Source of the DNA: QZKY01 sp963666295
GTDB lineage: Bacteria; Pseudomonadota; Gammaproteobacteria; Burkholderiales; Burkholderiaceae_D
Length of the DNA stretch: 64,000 nt
NCBI GenBank assembly: GCA_963666295.1
Contig: OY762707.1
Coordinates: forward strand, 930,001 to 994,000
Direction of reading: 5' to 3'
Both the position numbers and the translations under genes were made by a program. The notes below the pieces were generated by a model. It searched no databases. It was not told the origin of the DNA and saw only the letters and a program-made list of their open reading frames with translations. Positions 25,884-33,562 of the stretch are shown here, piece after piece (positions within the stretch are counted from its first letter, which is position 1; each line of letters begins with the position of its first letter).

Positions 25884-26108
25884 ATGTCTGTTGATTTTAC
25901 GGTGAATGGAGAACCGTGCAGCTTGCCAGAGGGAAGCAAGCTGGCCGATTTAATGGCGGAACTGGATGTCGGCGGACACGCCGTAACCATCAAGCTCAAC
26001 AAAAAAACAATCATGCAAAAGGACTGGCGTCAGGAAATACAGGAAGGGGATCATGTTGTCATTTCAATGGCGATTCCCAATTCCTGCTTTACCGGCACCC
26101 ATGAATAG
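25884..26108 (+). CDS. ThiS-like paralogue lacking the C-terminal Gly-Gly
   Basis: The 74-residue product aligns by eye with ThiS along its length. NGEPCSLPEGSKLADLM matches the start, AVTIKLNKKTIMQKDW the middle, and GDHVVISMAI the last strand. After -AI, where ThiS has GGG, it continues PNSCFTGTHE and stops. It therefore cannot be adenylated at a terminal glycine in its encoded form. An AGGAG site at 25874-25878 and ATG at 25884 suggest it is translated. It is inserted between thiS and thiG. It could be a decayed duplicate or a carrier with another role. Confidence 0.8.
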   Translation: MSVDFTVNGEPCSLPEGSKLADLMAELDVGGHAVTIKLNKKTIMQKDWRQEIQEGDHVVISMAIPNSCFTGTHE

Positions 26109-26142
26109 AAATCAGTTTCATTACGTCAACAAAGGAAAAGCA

Positions 26143-26931
26143 ATGTACGAACAAGATCATACCCTGACGATCGCAGGAAAAACCTATCGTTCACGCCTGC
26201 TGGTTGGTAGCGGCAAGTACAAAAGTCTGGAGGAAACGCGCGAGGCAACCATTGCCAGCGGCTCCGAAATCATTACCGTTGCGATTCGACGCGTCAACAT
26301 CGGCCAAAACCCGAATGAACCAAGCCTGCTCGACTTCGTGCCTCCATCCGAGTTCACCATTCTGCCAAACACGGCTGGTTGCTACACCGCTGAAGATGCG
26401 ATCTACACATTGCAACTCGCACGCGAACTGCTGGACGGCCACAAGCTGGTAAAACTGGAAGTCCTGGGCGACGAAACCACGCTGTTCCCGAACATGCCGG
26501 AAACGCTAAAAGCAGCCGAAGTACTGGTCAAGGATGGCTTTGACGTCATGGTGTACTGCAGCGACGATCCGATCCAGGCCAAGATGCTGGAAGACATCGG
26601 CTGCTGCGCCATCATGCCACTGGCATCGCTAATTGGTTCCGGCATGGGCATACTGAATCCCTGGAACCTGTCACTGATCATCGAACAAACTAAAGTGCCA
26701 GTCATTGTAGATGCCGGCGTGGGTACCGCTTCTGACGCCACCATCGCGATGGAACTCGGCTGCGACGGCGTACTGATGAACAGCGCGATCGCTGGCGCAC
26801 AAGACCCGATCCGCATGGCGCGCGCAATGAAACTGGCCATTGAGTCCGGCCGCGATGCCTACATGGCTGGTCGAATTCCAAAGAAATTCGCGGCATCACC
26901 CTCTTCCCCGATGGCAGGCCGCGTCATCTAG
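26143..26931 (+). CDS. thiG: Thiazole synthase ThiG
   Basis: ThiG makes the thiazole phosphate of thiamine from deoxyxylulose 5-phosphate, dehydroglycine and the ThiS thiocarboxylate. The 262-residue TIM-barrel protein contains SRLLVGSGKYKS and the Schiff-base lysine region LVKLEVLGDETTLFPN. It also has the C-terminal phosphate site VIVDAGVGTASDATIAMELGCDGVLMNSAIA. The ATG at 26143 follows an AAAGGAA site. Glycine oxidase (ThiO) or tyrosine lyase (ThiH), which supplies dehydroglycine, is not in this window. Confidence 0.96.
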   Translation: MYEQDHTLTIAGKTYRSRLLVGSGKYKSLEETREATIASGSEIITVAIRRVNIGQNPNEPSLLDFVPPSEFTILPNTAGCYTAEDAIYTLQLARELLDGHKLVKLEVLGDETTLFPNMPETLKAAEVLVKDGFDVMVYCSDDPIQAKMLEDIGCCAIMPLASLIGSGMGILNPWNLSLIIEQTKVPVIVDAGVGTASDATIAMELGCDGVLMNSAIAGAQDPIRMARAMKLAIESGRDAYMAGRIPKKFAASPSSPMAGRVI

Positions 26932-26943
26932 GGAGCGTTTGCA

Positions 26944-27732
26944 TTGTCTTCACGTCCCAGCGTGCTTGTATTTGCCGGCCTCGACCCCAGTGGCGGTGCC
27001 GGCATCTCGGCAGACATTGAAGCCATCGGCGCGCAAGGCAGCCATGCCTTGCCCGTCATCACCGCACTGACCGTACAAGACAATGACCGTGTCTTTGCGG
27101 TACACCCTGTTGACACCGCCATCCTGCGTCATCAAGCGCAAGCGCTCGTGGACAAGGTAGTCATCGACGCCGTCAAGATCGGCATTGTTGGCAGTCACGC
27201 CATCGCGCAAACCATCGTCGACGTAATACGCCGGCTAAGAGAAAAGCAGCCTGATCTGCCGGTCGTGCTGGATACGGTACTGGCAAGCGGGCAAGGCGAT
27301 GCCTTATCGCAAGAGGATCCCACCCAAGCTGTTCTACCATTGCTGGAACTGGCCACACTGGTCACACCCAACCTGCCGGAAGCTTTCCGGCTGTGCCCGA
27401 ATGCAAGCGATATCGCCACTCAAGCGCAACAATTGCTCGCGCGCGGCGCCCAACATGTGCTGATCAAAGGGGGCCATGGCGACGAGCGTGACCGGGTGCT
27501 GAACCGCTGGTTTACGCATGACGACGCTGACGCATGGTGGTGGCCGCGCTTGCCAGGTGAATTCCACGGCAGCGGCTGCACACTGGCCTCTGCAATAGCA
27601 GGTCTGCTAGCGCAAGGCAAGCCGATGCGCGCCGCGCTTGGCGAGGCACAGCAATATGCCTACGACGTTCTTGCCAGCGCCTATGCCATTGCACCCGGAC
27701 AGCAGATTCCCAATCGCATGCGCAAAAACTGA
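26944..27732 (+). CDS. thiD: Hydroxymethylpyrimidine/phosphomethylpyrimidine kinase
   Basis: ThiD phosphorylates hydroxymethylpyrimidine twice to the pyrophosphate used by ThiE. The ribokinase-like protein (262 residues) has VLVFAGLDPSGGAGISADIEA at the N terminus. It has the anion hole/catalytic GEFHGSGCTLASAIAG near the C terminus. The start is TTG at 26944, set by GGGAG at 26931-26935, 8 bases upstream, overlapping the thiG stop. No ATG is available nearby in frame. Confidence 0.93.
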   Translation: MSSRPSVLVFAGLDPSGGAGISADIEAIGAQGSHALPVITALTVQDNDRVFAVHPVDTAILRHQAQALVDKVVIDAVKIGIVGSHAIAQTIVDVIRRLREKQPDLPVVLDTVLASGQGDALSQEDPTQAVLPLLELATLVTPNLPEAFRLCPNASDIATQAQQLLARGAQHVLIKGGHGDERDRVLNRWFTHDDADAWWWPRLPGEFHGSGCTLASAIAGLLAQGKPMRAALGEAQQYAYDVLASAYAIAPGQQIPNRMRKN

Positions 27733-27773
27733 AAAACATTAAACAATCGGCATCGCCGTAAAAAGGAAAACAC

Positions 27774-28385
27774 ATGAAAGGCCTCTACATTGTTACCCCC
27801 AACTGGAACGACACTGAAAAAATGGTGGACGTGACTGAAAAAGCGTTGCAAGGTGGCGCAACGATTGTGCAATACCGCAACAAGGACGCCACACCAGAAC
27901 TACGCCGCGAACAGGCCAAGGCTATCCAGGCCATTTGCCGCAAGTACAACGTCGCATTCATTGTTAATGATCATGTCGACCTGTGCATCGAACTGGATGC
28001 CGACGGTATTCATGTCGGTGAAAGCGATGAAGCGGTGGCCGCGGTGCGCGCCAAAGTCGGTCCGAACAAAATCGTCGGCTCATCCTGCTACGGCGAAATG
28101 GACCGCGTGCGCGCCGCACAAAAAGCCGGTGCCAGCTATATCGCGCTCGGTGGCTTTTACCCGTCTCGCGTCAAGGAATATCCGGTCACGACAGAACTGA
28201 ATATCGTCAAGCAAATGAAAGAAGAGTTTCCAGATCTGCCAAGTTGCGCCATCGGTGGCATCACGCTGGAAAATGCCGTTCCGCTGGTGGAGCGCGGCGT
28301 GGACATGATTTGCGTCATCAGCAGCGTGTATTTCCAGGATGATCCAGAGGCGGCGGCGCGCGCGTTTGCTCAATTCTATGAATAA
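27774..28385 (+). CDS. thiE: Thiamine-phosphate synthase
   Basis: ThiE joins the hydroxymethylpyrimidine pyrophosphate and thiazole phosphate into thiamine phosphate. The 203-residue TIM-barrel has GATIVQYRNKDAT for pyrophosphate binding. It also has FIVNDHVDLCIELDADGIHVGESD, GSSCYGEMDR and GGFYPSRVKEYP. Substitutions relative to the commonest motifs, such as SSCYG where many have VSTH, remain consistent with the family. It is the last gene of the riboswitch-controlled operon and is followed by a terminator. Confidence 0.93.
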   Translation: MKGLYIVTPNWNDTEKMVDVTEKALQGGATIVQYRNKDATPELRREQAKAIQAICRKYNVAFIVNDHVDLCIELDADGIHVGESDEAVAAVRAKVGPNKIVGSSCYGEMDRVRAAQKAGASYIALGGFYPSRVKEYPVTTELNIVKQMKEEFPDLPSCAIGGITLENAVPLVERGVDMICVISSVYFQDDPEAAARAFAQFYE

Positions 28386-28410
28386 GCTTTGAATTGCTGC
28401 TAAAGCATGC

Positions 28411-28438
28411 AAACAGGGCGCAACTGCGCCCTGTTTTA
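28411..28438 (+). terminator. Terminator of the thi operon
   Basis: A strong dyad pairs AACAGGGCGCA with TGCGCCCTGTT and ends in TTTTA, 26 bases after the thiE stop. Confidence 0.85.
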
Positions 28439-28506
28439 CTTTCGTCCCTCTTGTTTATCGTGCAGATTGCACAGCAGAACGCCCCCTTTTGCGGGATAAT
28501 AGAGAC

Positions 28507-30798
28507 ATGTCCCAACTCCTCGCTAACCTGAACGACGAACAGCTCGCCGCCGTCACTCTTCCTCCGCAATCTGCCCTGATTCTTGCCGGTGCCGGCTCCG
28601 GCAAAACGCGTGTATTGACTACCCGCATTGCCTGGCTCATCCAGACAGGACAAGTATCACCGCAAGGCATACTGGCCGTCACCTTCACAAACAAAGCATC
28701 CAAAGAAATGATGGCGCGTCTGTCTGCGACCCTGCCCATCAACCCGCGCGGCATGTGGATCGGCACCTTTCACGGTTTGTGCAACCGGCTGTTGCGCACC
28801 CATTACCGTGATGCGGCCTTGCCGCAAACCTTCCAGATTCTGGATTCGCAAGACCAGCTTTCCGCTATCCGTCGACTGCTCAGAACACACAATGTGGACA
28901 GCGAAAAATACCCGGCGCGCAACCTGATGCATTTCATCAACAACGCCAAGGAGCAGGGTTTGCGCGCGAGCGAGGTCGAAGCCAACGATGATTACAACCG
29001 TCGCTTCGTCGAGCTGTACCAACTGTACGAAATCCAGTGTCAGCGTGAAGGCGTCGCCGACTTTGCTGAATTGTTGCTGCGCTCTTATGAACTCCTGAGC
29101 CGCAACCAACCCCTGCGGGAACATTACCAAGATCGTTTCAAGCACATTCTTGTCGATGAATTCCAGGACACGAATGACTTGCAGTACAAATGGCTGAAGC
29201 AGATAGCCGGCAAAGACGCGGCTGTATTTGCTGTCGGCGATGACGACCAGAGCATCTACGCCTTTCGCGGCGCCAATGTCGGCAACATGGCCGCATTTGA
29301 GCGCGAATTCGACGTCGAAAACCTGATTCGTCTGGAACAGAATTATCGCTCCCACGGTCATATTCTGGATACGGCCAATATGCTGATAGCCAACAACAGC
29401 AAACGACTAGGCAAGAATTTGCGCACCGACGCCGGACACGGCGACCCCGTGCGCATCTACGAAGCCAACTCCGACCTGCTTGAGGCGCGATGGATTATCG
29501 ACGAAGTCAGGCACCTGATTACAGAAGGGATGCTGCGCAGCGAAATAGCCGTGCTTTATCGCTCCAACGCACAATCGCGCGTAATCGAGCACGCGCTGTT
29601 TAGCGCGGGCATTCCGTACCGGGTTTACGGCGGCCAGCGCTTCTTTGAGCGCGCCGAAATCAAGCATGCCATTGCCTACCTGCAATTAATGGACAACCCG
29701 CACAACGACTCGGCCTTTCTGCGCGTGGTCAATTTTCCTGTGCGCGGCATCGGAGCACGCTCCCTCGAACAGTTACAGGATGCCGCCCGACAATACGATA
29801 TTTCGCTCTACGCCGCCGTACCCTACGTACAAGGCAAGGCAGGCAGCGCGCTGGGAAGTTTCGTCAAAATGATCGAAGGTACGCGCTTCGAGACTGTACG
29901 ACTACCGTTGCCGGAAATGGTGCAAGTGGTGCTGGAGCGCAGCACACTACTTAGTCACTACCAGAAAGAGCGGGAAGGTGCGGACCGCATCGAAAATCTG
30001 GAGCAGTTGGTCAGTGCAGCTTCGCTATTCCTGAACGAGGAAGGCTTCAACCAGGATGCACCCGCCCAGCTCGGGCCGCAAAAACAGCCCTCTGGCGAAA
30101 TGGCCATCACCTATCCGGAAGGCGTTGACATTCTCGACGCGGATGCACCACTCACAAGCATCATGTCACCACTATCCGCTTTCCTGTCCCATGCTGTACT
30201 GGAAGCAGGTGAAAGTCAGGCGCAGGCTGGCCAGGATGCGCTACAACTGATGACCGTGCACTCGGCAAAGGGGCTTGAATTCGATGCCGTTTTCATTACC
30301 GGGCTGGAAGAAGGATTGTTCCCGCACGAAAACAGCACCAGAGAAATCGGTGGGCTGGAAGAAGAGCGGCGTCTGATGTATGTCGCCATTACCCGCGCGC
30401 GTCAGCGCCTGTATCTGAGCTTTTCCCAAACCCGCATGCTGCACGGACAAACGCGTTACAACCTGCGCTCACGCTTTTTTGATGAGCTTCCGGAAGAGTC
30501 ACTGATGTGGCTCTCGCCTAATAATCAACAACCATGGGGCAACCAGATGCAAACAACCGCGAGTTTCGCACCATCAAGAAAAAACAAGCTGGCTAGCAAG
30601 GCTAATGAAAAAGCAACCGGCTGGCGCATCGGTGAAACGGTTTATCACCGTAAATTCGGCGAAGGCACCATCGTTCATATTGAAGTGGGCGGCAGCAACG
30701 CCCATGCCAAAATCAATTTCGGCAAAGTGGGGATGAAATTGCTGGATCTGAACATCGCCAGGCTGGGGCGTAGCATGGAAGAGGTAGCTGACGCCTGA
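28507..30798 (+). CDS. uvrD: DNA helicase II, UvrD type
   Basis: UvrD unwinds DNA 3' to 5' in nucleotide excision and mismatch repair. The 763-residue superfamily 1 helicase has motif I ILAGAGSGKTRVLTTR and motif Ia VTFTNKASKEM. It has motif II ILVDEFQDTND, the QxxR motif LEQNYRSHGHIL, and motif VI EEERRLMYVAITRARQRLYL. The C-terminal Tudor-like end (VYHRKFGEGTIVHIEVGG) distinguishes it from Rep, which is encoded separately at 58.5 kb. The ATG at 28507 is preferred to an upstream TTG. Confidence 0.94.
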   Translation: MSQLLANLNDEQLAAVTLPPQSALILAGAGSGKTRVLTTRIAWLIQTGQVSPQGILAVTFTNKASKEMMARLSATLPINPRGMWIGTFHGLCNRLLRTHYRDAALPQTFQILDSQDQLSAIRRLLRTHNVDSEKYPARNLMHFINNAKEQGLRASEVEANDDYNRRFVELYQLYEIQCQREGVADFAELLLRSYELLSRNQPLREHYQDRFKHILVDEFQDTNDLQYKWLKQIAGKDAAVFAVGDDDQSIYAFRGANVGNMAAFEREFDVENLIRLEQNYRSHGHILDTANMLIANNSKRLGKNLRTDAGHGDPVRIYEANSDLLEARWIIDEVRHLITEGMLRSEIAVLYRSNAQSRVIEHALFSAGIPYRVYGGQRFFERAEIKHAIAYLQLMDNPHNDSAFLRVVNFPVRGIGARSLEQLQDAARQYDISLYAAVPYVQGKAGSALGSFVKMIEGTRFETVRLPLPEMVQVVLERSTLLSHYQKEREGADRIENLEQLVSAASLFLNEEGFNQDAPAQLGPQKQPSGEMAITYPEGVDILDADAPLTSIMSPLSAFLSHAVLEAGESQAQAGQDALQLMTVHSAKGLEFDAVFITGLEEGLFPHENSTREIGGLEEERRLMYVAITRARQRLYLSFSQTRMLHGQTRYNLRSRFFDELPEESLMWLSPNNQQPWGNQMQTTASFAPSRKNKLASKANEKATGWRIGETVYHRKFGEGTIVHIEVGGSNAHAKINFGKVGMKLLDLNIARLGRSMEEVADA

Positions 30799-30805
30799 AG
30801 CTCCT

Positions 30806-30983
30806 GTCATTCCGGTGAACACCGGACCGGCCTGTAGGGCGCAGGGCATCCGAAGGCCGGTCTCGCGAAACAAGATGCAGCAAGACTGTACACAGGCTAG
30901 GGCAGTGGCTTTGCTCTGCAGCGTAAGCCTGAGACCCAAGCGGCATCTTAACGACACTGGATGCCAGCCTGCGCTGGCATGAC
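30806..30983 (+). repeat. Dispersed inverted-repeat element (REPIN-like), copy 2
   Basis: The left half opens GTCATTCCGGTGAACACCGG and the right half ends CCAGCCTGCGCTGGCATGAC. These are inverted versions of the same motif as the element at 7719-7824, with about 120 bases between. It fills most of the 216-base gap between uvrD and the convergent TPR gene, and its hairpins may act as a terminator for both. Confidence 0.6.
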
Positions 30984-31014
30984 ATGCGCATATTTCAAAT
31001 TTATTCGTGCCGCA

Positions 31015-32079
31015 TCAATAGCGTTTCCCGACCGGATAAACACAGCGCATAATCTGCTCATTCGTCGGCAACGACAAACAATCCCGCTTGTCCGGCCCAC
31101 GCGCATTGATCGGTTTGCCGCCAATCACGTGCAAGCGCCGGGGCGCCCCATCCTGTGAGCCAGCCTGAACCGTCGTAACCGGCACAAACTCGATTGCCGT
31201 CGGCCCCGGAATCACTTCCGCGCTGGATGATTCGAGTGGCACAACCTCGCCTGTCGGGATGCTGGCCGCCTGCGGTGCAACGGGCGGTTGCGGCGTGCTC
31301 GGTGTCGCAGGTGCCGTCCTCGCTTCCACACGAACTCTCGGCTTCAGCTTTTGCACCGGCACATACGGTTCGTTTCTTGCCGCTTGCGCCTGCGCAGTTT
31401 GTATGGCCGTCGTGCGCTTCGAGCGCGGATGGACTTTCGACAGCCTTTCAATCAGGCTACGATCCACGCTGAATTGATCCAGTGCCTCCGCCCTCTCAAT
31501 GTTTTGCCATGCCTCCGGGTAGCGCTCCAGAAACGTCAGCGTAATCGCACGATTGGCATAAATCATCGGATAACTCGGGTCAACCCGCTCCGCCACATCG
31601 AACCACAGCAAGGCAGATTCAAGTCGCTTGATCTGCACGGCCTGATTTGCCGAATGCCCCAAAGCATAGCGCGTGCGCGCCAGGCCAATGTCGGCCACCA
31701 GCCGCACATTTTTCGGTGCCAGTGTGTAAGCGCGGTTAAACATGCGCAAGGAATCATCATACTGACCAGTTTGCGACAGCACCGCACCCAAACCCCAGTA
31801 CACATCCGGGCTAGCCGGTTCCAGCAAGTAGGCCTGATTGAAACGCCTGATCGCCTGAGTGGTCTTGCCGCTGCGCAAATACTGCCAGCCGCGCATGATT
31901 TCATTGTCCAGTGCCTCCTCTTTGGAACCCGCCACCTGGATCGCCTTTTCAACAAAGTCCTGATCCGCCTGAATCATCGCCGGCGTTTTCGGAAACCCGC
32001 CGTAAAGCGGCAGATCATTCAGATTCTCTGCACTGACAGACGCAGTAACCAGCAGCAGGGCGACAAGAATAAAACGCAT
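31015..32079 (-). CDS. Secreted/periplasmic TPR-repeat protein
   Basis: A signal peptide (MRFILVALLLVTASVSA) is followed by about five tetratricopeptide repeats between residues 60 and 210, such as DVYWGLGAVLSQTGQYDDSLRMFNRAYTLAP. A long Pro/Ala/Val-rich linker then leads to a short C-terminal piece with two cysteines. TPRs mediate protein contacts, but no partner or pathway is evident. The 354-residue product stands alone on the minus strand. Confidence 0.75.
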   Translation of the reverse strand: MRFILVALLLVTASVSAENLNDLPLYGGFPKTPAMIQADQDFVEKAIQVAGSKEEALDNEIMRGWQYLRSGKTTQAIRRFNQAYLLEPASPDVYWGLGAVLSQTGQYDDSLRMFNRAYTLAPKNVRLVADIGLARTRYALGHSANQAVQIKRLESALLWFDVAERVDPSYPMIYANRAITLTFLERYPEAWQNIERAEALDQFSVDRSLIERLSKVHPRSKRTTAIQTAQAQAARNEPYVPVQKLKPRVRVEARTAPATPSTPQPPVAPQAASIPTGEVVPLESSSAEVIPGPTAIEFVPVTTVQAGSQDGAPRRLHVIGGKPINARGPDKRDCLSLPTNEQIMRCVYPVGKRY

Positions 32080-32259
32080 GTTTTTCTCCGGGGTTGATCA
32101 GTCAATATTGCTTGCATTCAACAGCTTATCGGAAGATGCGTATCATGCAAAGCGCGTACTGGCAGATACCAACATCTTCCGTGCCGCAATTGGCCTCGCC
32201 AGAATGAAAAGGGCGGTTTCCATGTTAACATTTGTTGCCAGACTGAAAACTGGCGCGCG

Positions 32260-32276
32260 TTAAGGAAGCACCGAGT
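32260..32276 (+). repeat. Fragment of dispersed repeat family B
   Basis: GTTAAGGAAGCACCGA matches the 5' edge of the longer repeats at 43265-43330 and 44896-44955, then diverges. It lies 37 bases upstream of the small peptide gene at 32313. Confidence 0.4.
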
Positions 32277-32312
32277 AATGAGCGACGTTTCCAAAAAATT
32301 ATGGAGTAAAAA

Positions 32313-32408
32313 ATGAAGAAAAAGTACATCAAGCCTCAGATCATGAAACGTGACAACCTGAGCGCCGCAACTGCACAGGCAATTTCTGGTGACCCTGGGG
32401 GGAGCTAA
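32313..32408 (+). CDS. Putative RiPP (lasso-like) precursor peptide, 31 aa
   Basis: A 31-residue peptide starts MKKKYIKPQIMKRDNLSAAT and ends ISGDPGGS. The N-terminal half carries the YxxPxI/L-type recognition motif (YIKPQI). A LSxxTA segment follows, with a Thr where lasso and related RiPP leaders have a conserved one near the cleavage point. The short remainder is rich in Gly, Ser, Asp and Pro. GGAG at 32303-32306 sits six bases before the ATG, and a strong terminator follows the stop, so it looks like a one-gene transcript. No RiPP maturase, protease or transporter gene is visible in the window. The class and activity are unknown. Confidence 0.6.
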   Translation: MKKKYIKPQIMKRDNLSAATAQAISGDPGGS

Positions 32409-32437
32409 GCACCCTGTTGAGGTCACTGGCTTGCCAT

Positions 32438-32470
32438 GCAAAAAACCGCGATTTGATTCGCGGTTTTTTT
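32438..32470. terminator. Bidirectional terminator between the small peptide gene and rpoH
   Basis: AAAAAACCGCG pairs with CGCGGTTTTTT around an 8-base loop. An A-run on one side and a T-run on the other let it stop transcription from both convergent genes. Confidence 0.88.
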
Positions 32471-32488
32471 GCGTTTGACGGAAAGCGC

Positions 32489-33388
32489 TTAAGCGTATTC
32501 CACCAGGGCCTTTTTCATTTTCTTCATCGCCGCTGTTTCGATCTGGCGAATTCGCTCCGCTGAAATGCCGAATTCTGCCGCCAAATCATGCAGCGTCGCT
32601 GTTGCTTCGTCATCCTGCGCCAACCAGCGCGCTTCGACAATGCGGCGCGAGCGTGGGTCAAGGCTCTCCAGCGCACACGCCAGCCCTTCGGATTGCAGGC
32701 GGTCGCGCTCTTTGCCTTCCATGACTTGCGTCGGCTCGTTCGCTTCCGAAGACAGGTAGGAAATCGGCGCGAAATAATCGTCTTCGTCATCGTCAGGGGC
32801 TTCCAGCGCAATATCACGACCCGACAGGCGCGTTTCCATTTCGAGCACGTCTTCACGCCTGACATTGAGCTTGTCGGCCAGTTCGCCCACCTGATCGGGC
32901 GACATCGCGTCAAATCCTGTTTTGTGGCTGCGCAGATTGAAAAACAGTTTGCGTTGCGCCTTGGTAGTCGCAATCTTGACCAGACGCCAGTTCTTCAGAA
33001 TGTATTCGTGAATTTCGGCACGAATCCAGTGCATGGCATAGGAAACCAGTCGTACGCCCTGATCGGGGTCGAAGCGTTTCACCGCTTTCATCAGACCAAT
33101 ATTGCCTTCCTGAATCAGGTCGGCATGCGGCAAGCCGTAGCCCAGGTATTTGCGAGCGACCGACACCACCAACCTCAAATGCGACAAAATCAGCCCTTGT
33201 GCCGCCTGCAGGTCATTGTGCTCCTTGAGCCGACGCGCCAGTGTCTGTTCCTCATCCAGCGTCAGAATGGGCAAGGCATGCACGGCTGAAATATAGGCAT
33301 CAATATTGCCAAGCTGTCCGCTGAATCCCAGCGTCAGTGCCTGGTTCTTGGTCGACATCAAAGCAGTTTGTGAAGTAGTTGCCATCAT
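32489..33388 (-). CDS. rpoH: RNA polymerase heat-shock sigma factor RpoH (sigma-32)
   Basis: This 299-residue sigma-70-family factor directs transcription of heat-shock genes. It has region 2 (GLPHADLIQEGNIGLMKAVKRFDP) and the RpoH box QRKLFFNLR at residues 145-153, which separates sigma-32 from other alternative sigmas. It has a region 4 helix-turn-helix (TLHDLAAEFGISAERIRQIE). A perfect CIRCE operator lies 46 bases upstream, so HrcA should repress it. A target promoter of matching type precedes hslV at 58.4 kb. Confidence 0.96.
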   Translation of the reverse strand: MMATTSQTALMSTKNQALTLGFSGQLGNIDAYISAVHALPILTLDEEQTLARRLKEHNDLQAAQGLILSHLRLVVSVARKYLGYGLPHADLIQEGNIGLMKAVKRFDPDQGVRLVSYAMHWIRAEIHEYILKNWRLVKIATTKAQRKLFFNLRSHKTGFDAMSPDQVGELADKLNVRREDVLEMETRLSGRDIALEAPDDDEDDYFAPISYLSSEANEPTQVMEGKERDRLQSEGLACALESLDPRSRRIVEARWLAQDDEATATLHDLAAEFGISAERIRQIETAAMKKMKKALVEYA

Positions 33389-33434
33389 ATATGCCCCTCT
33401 TTCATTTCATTACCAGTGCAAAGTATGCCACACT

Positions 33435-33461
33435 TTAGCACTCCCTTGCGCAGAGTGCTAA
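33435..33461. promoter_or_regulatory. CIRCE operator (HrcA binding site) upstream of rpoH
   Basis: The sequence is TTAGCACTC, nine bases, GAGTGCTAA, an exact match to the CIRCE consensus. It lies in the gap between rpoH and the divergent cation diffusion facilitator gene and is much closer to rpoH. HrcA repression of rpoH through CIRCE is known for betaproteobacteria. Confidence 0.95.
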
Positions 33462-33562
33462 CAATGCTGATTTTACAGAAAACGTCCGCTTGCGAGCAAC
33501 CCGGCTTTGCATCAAACTGTAACCGCTTGTTGCGCTTGCGCAAAACCTGAAATGGATTGGTG

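Noticed and set aside
31288..32097. A 269-codon open frame on the plus strand
   Set aside because: It is opposite the TPR protein gene, which has a signal peptide and repeats; the antisense translation is low-complexity and Arg/His-rich.
32078..32263. A 61-codon frame just upstream of the RiPP-like gene
   Set aside because: It starts within the TPR gene promoter region, lacks an RBS and has mixed codon use. It is not a convincing maturase or immunity gene.
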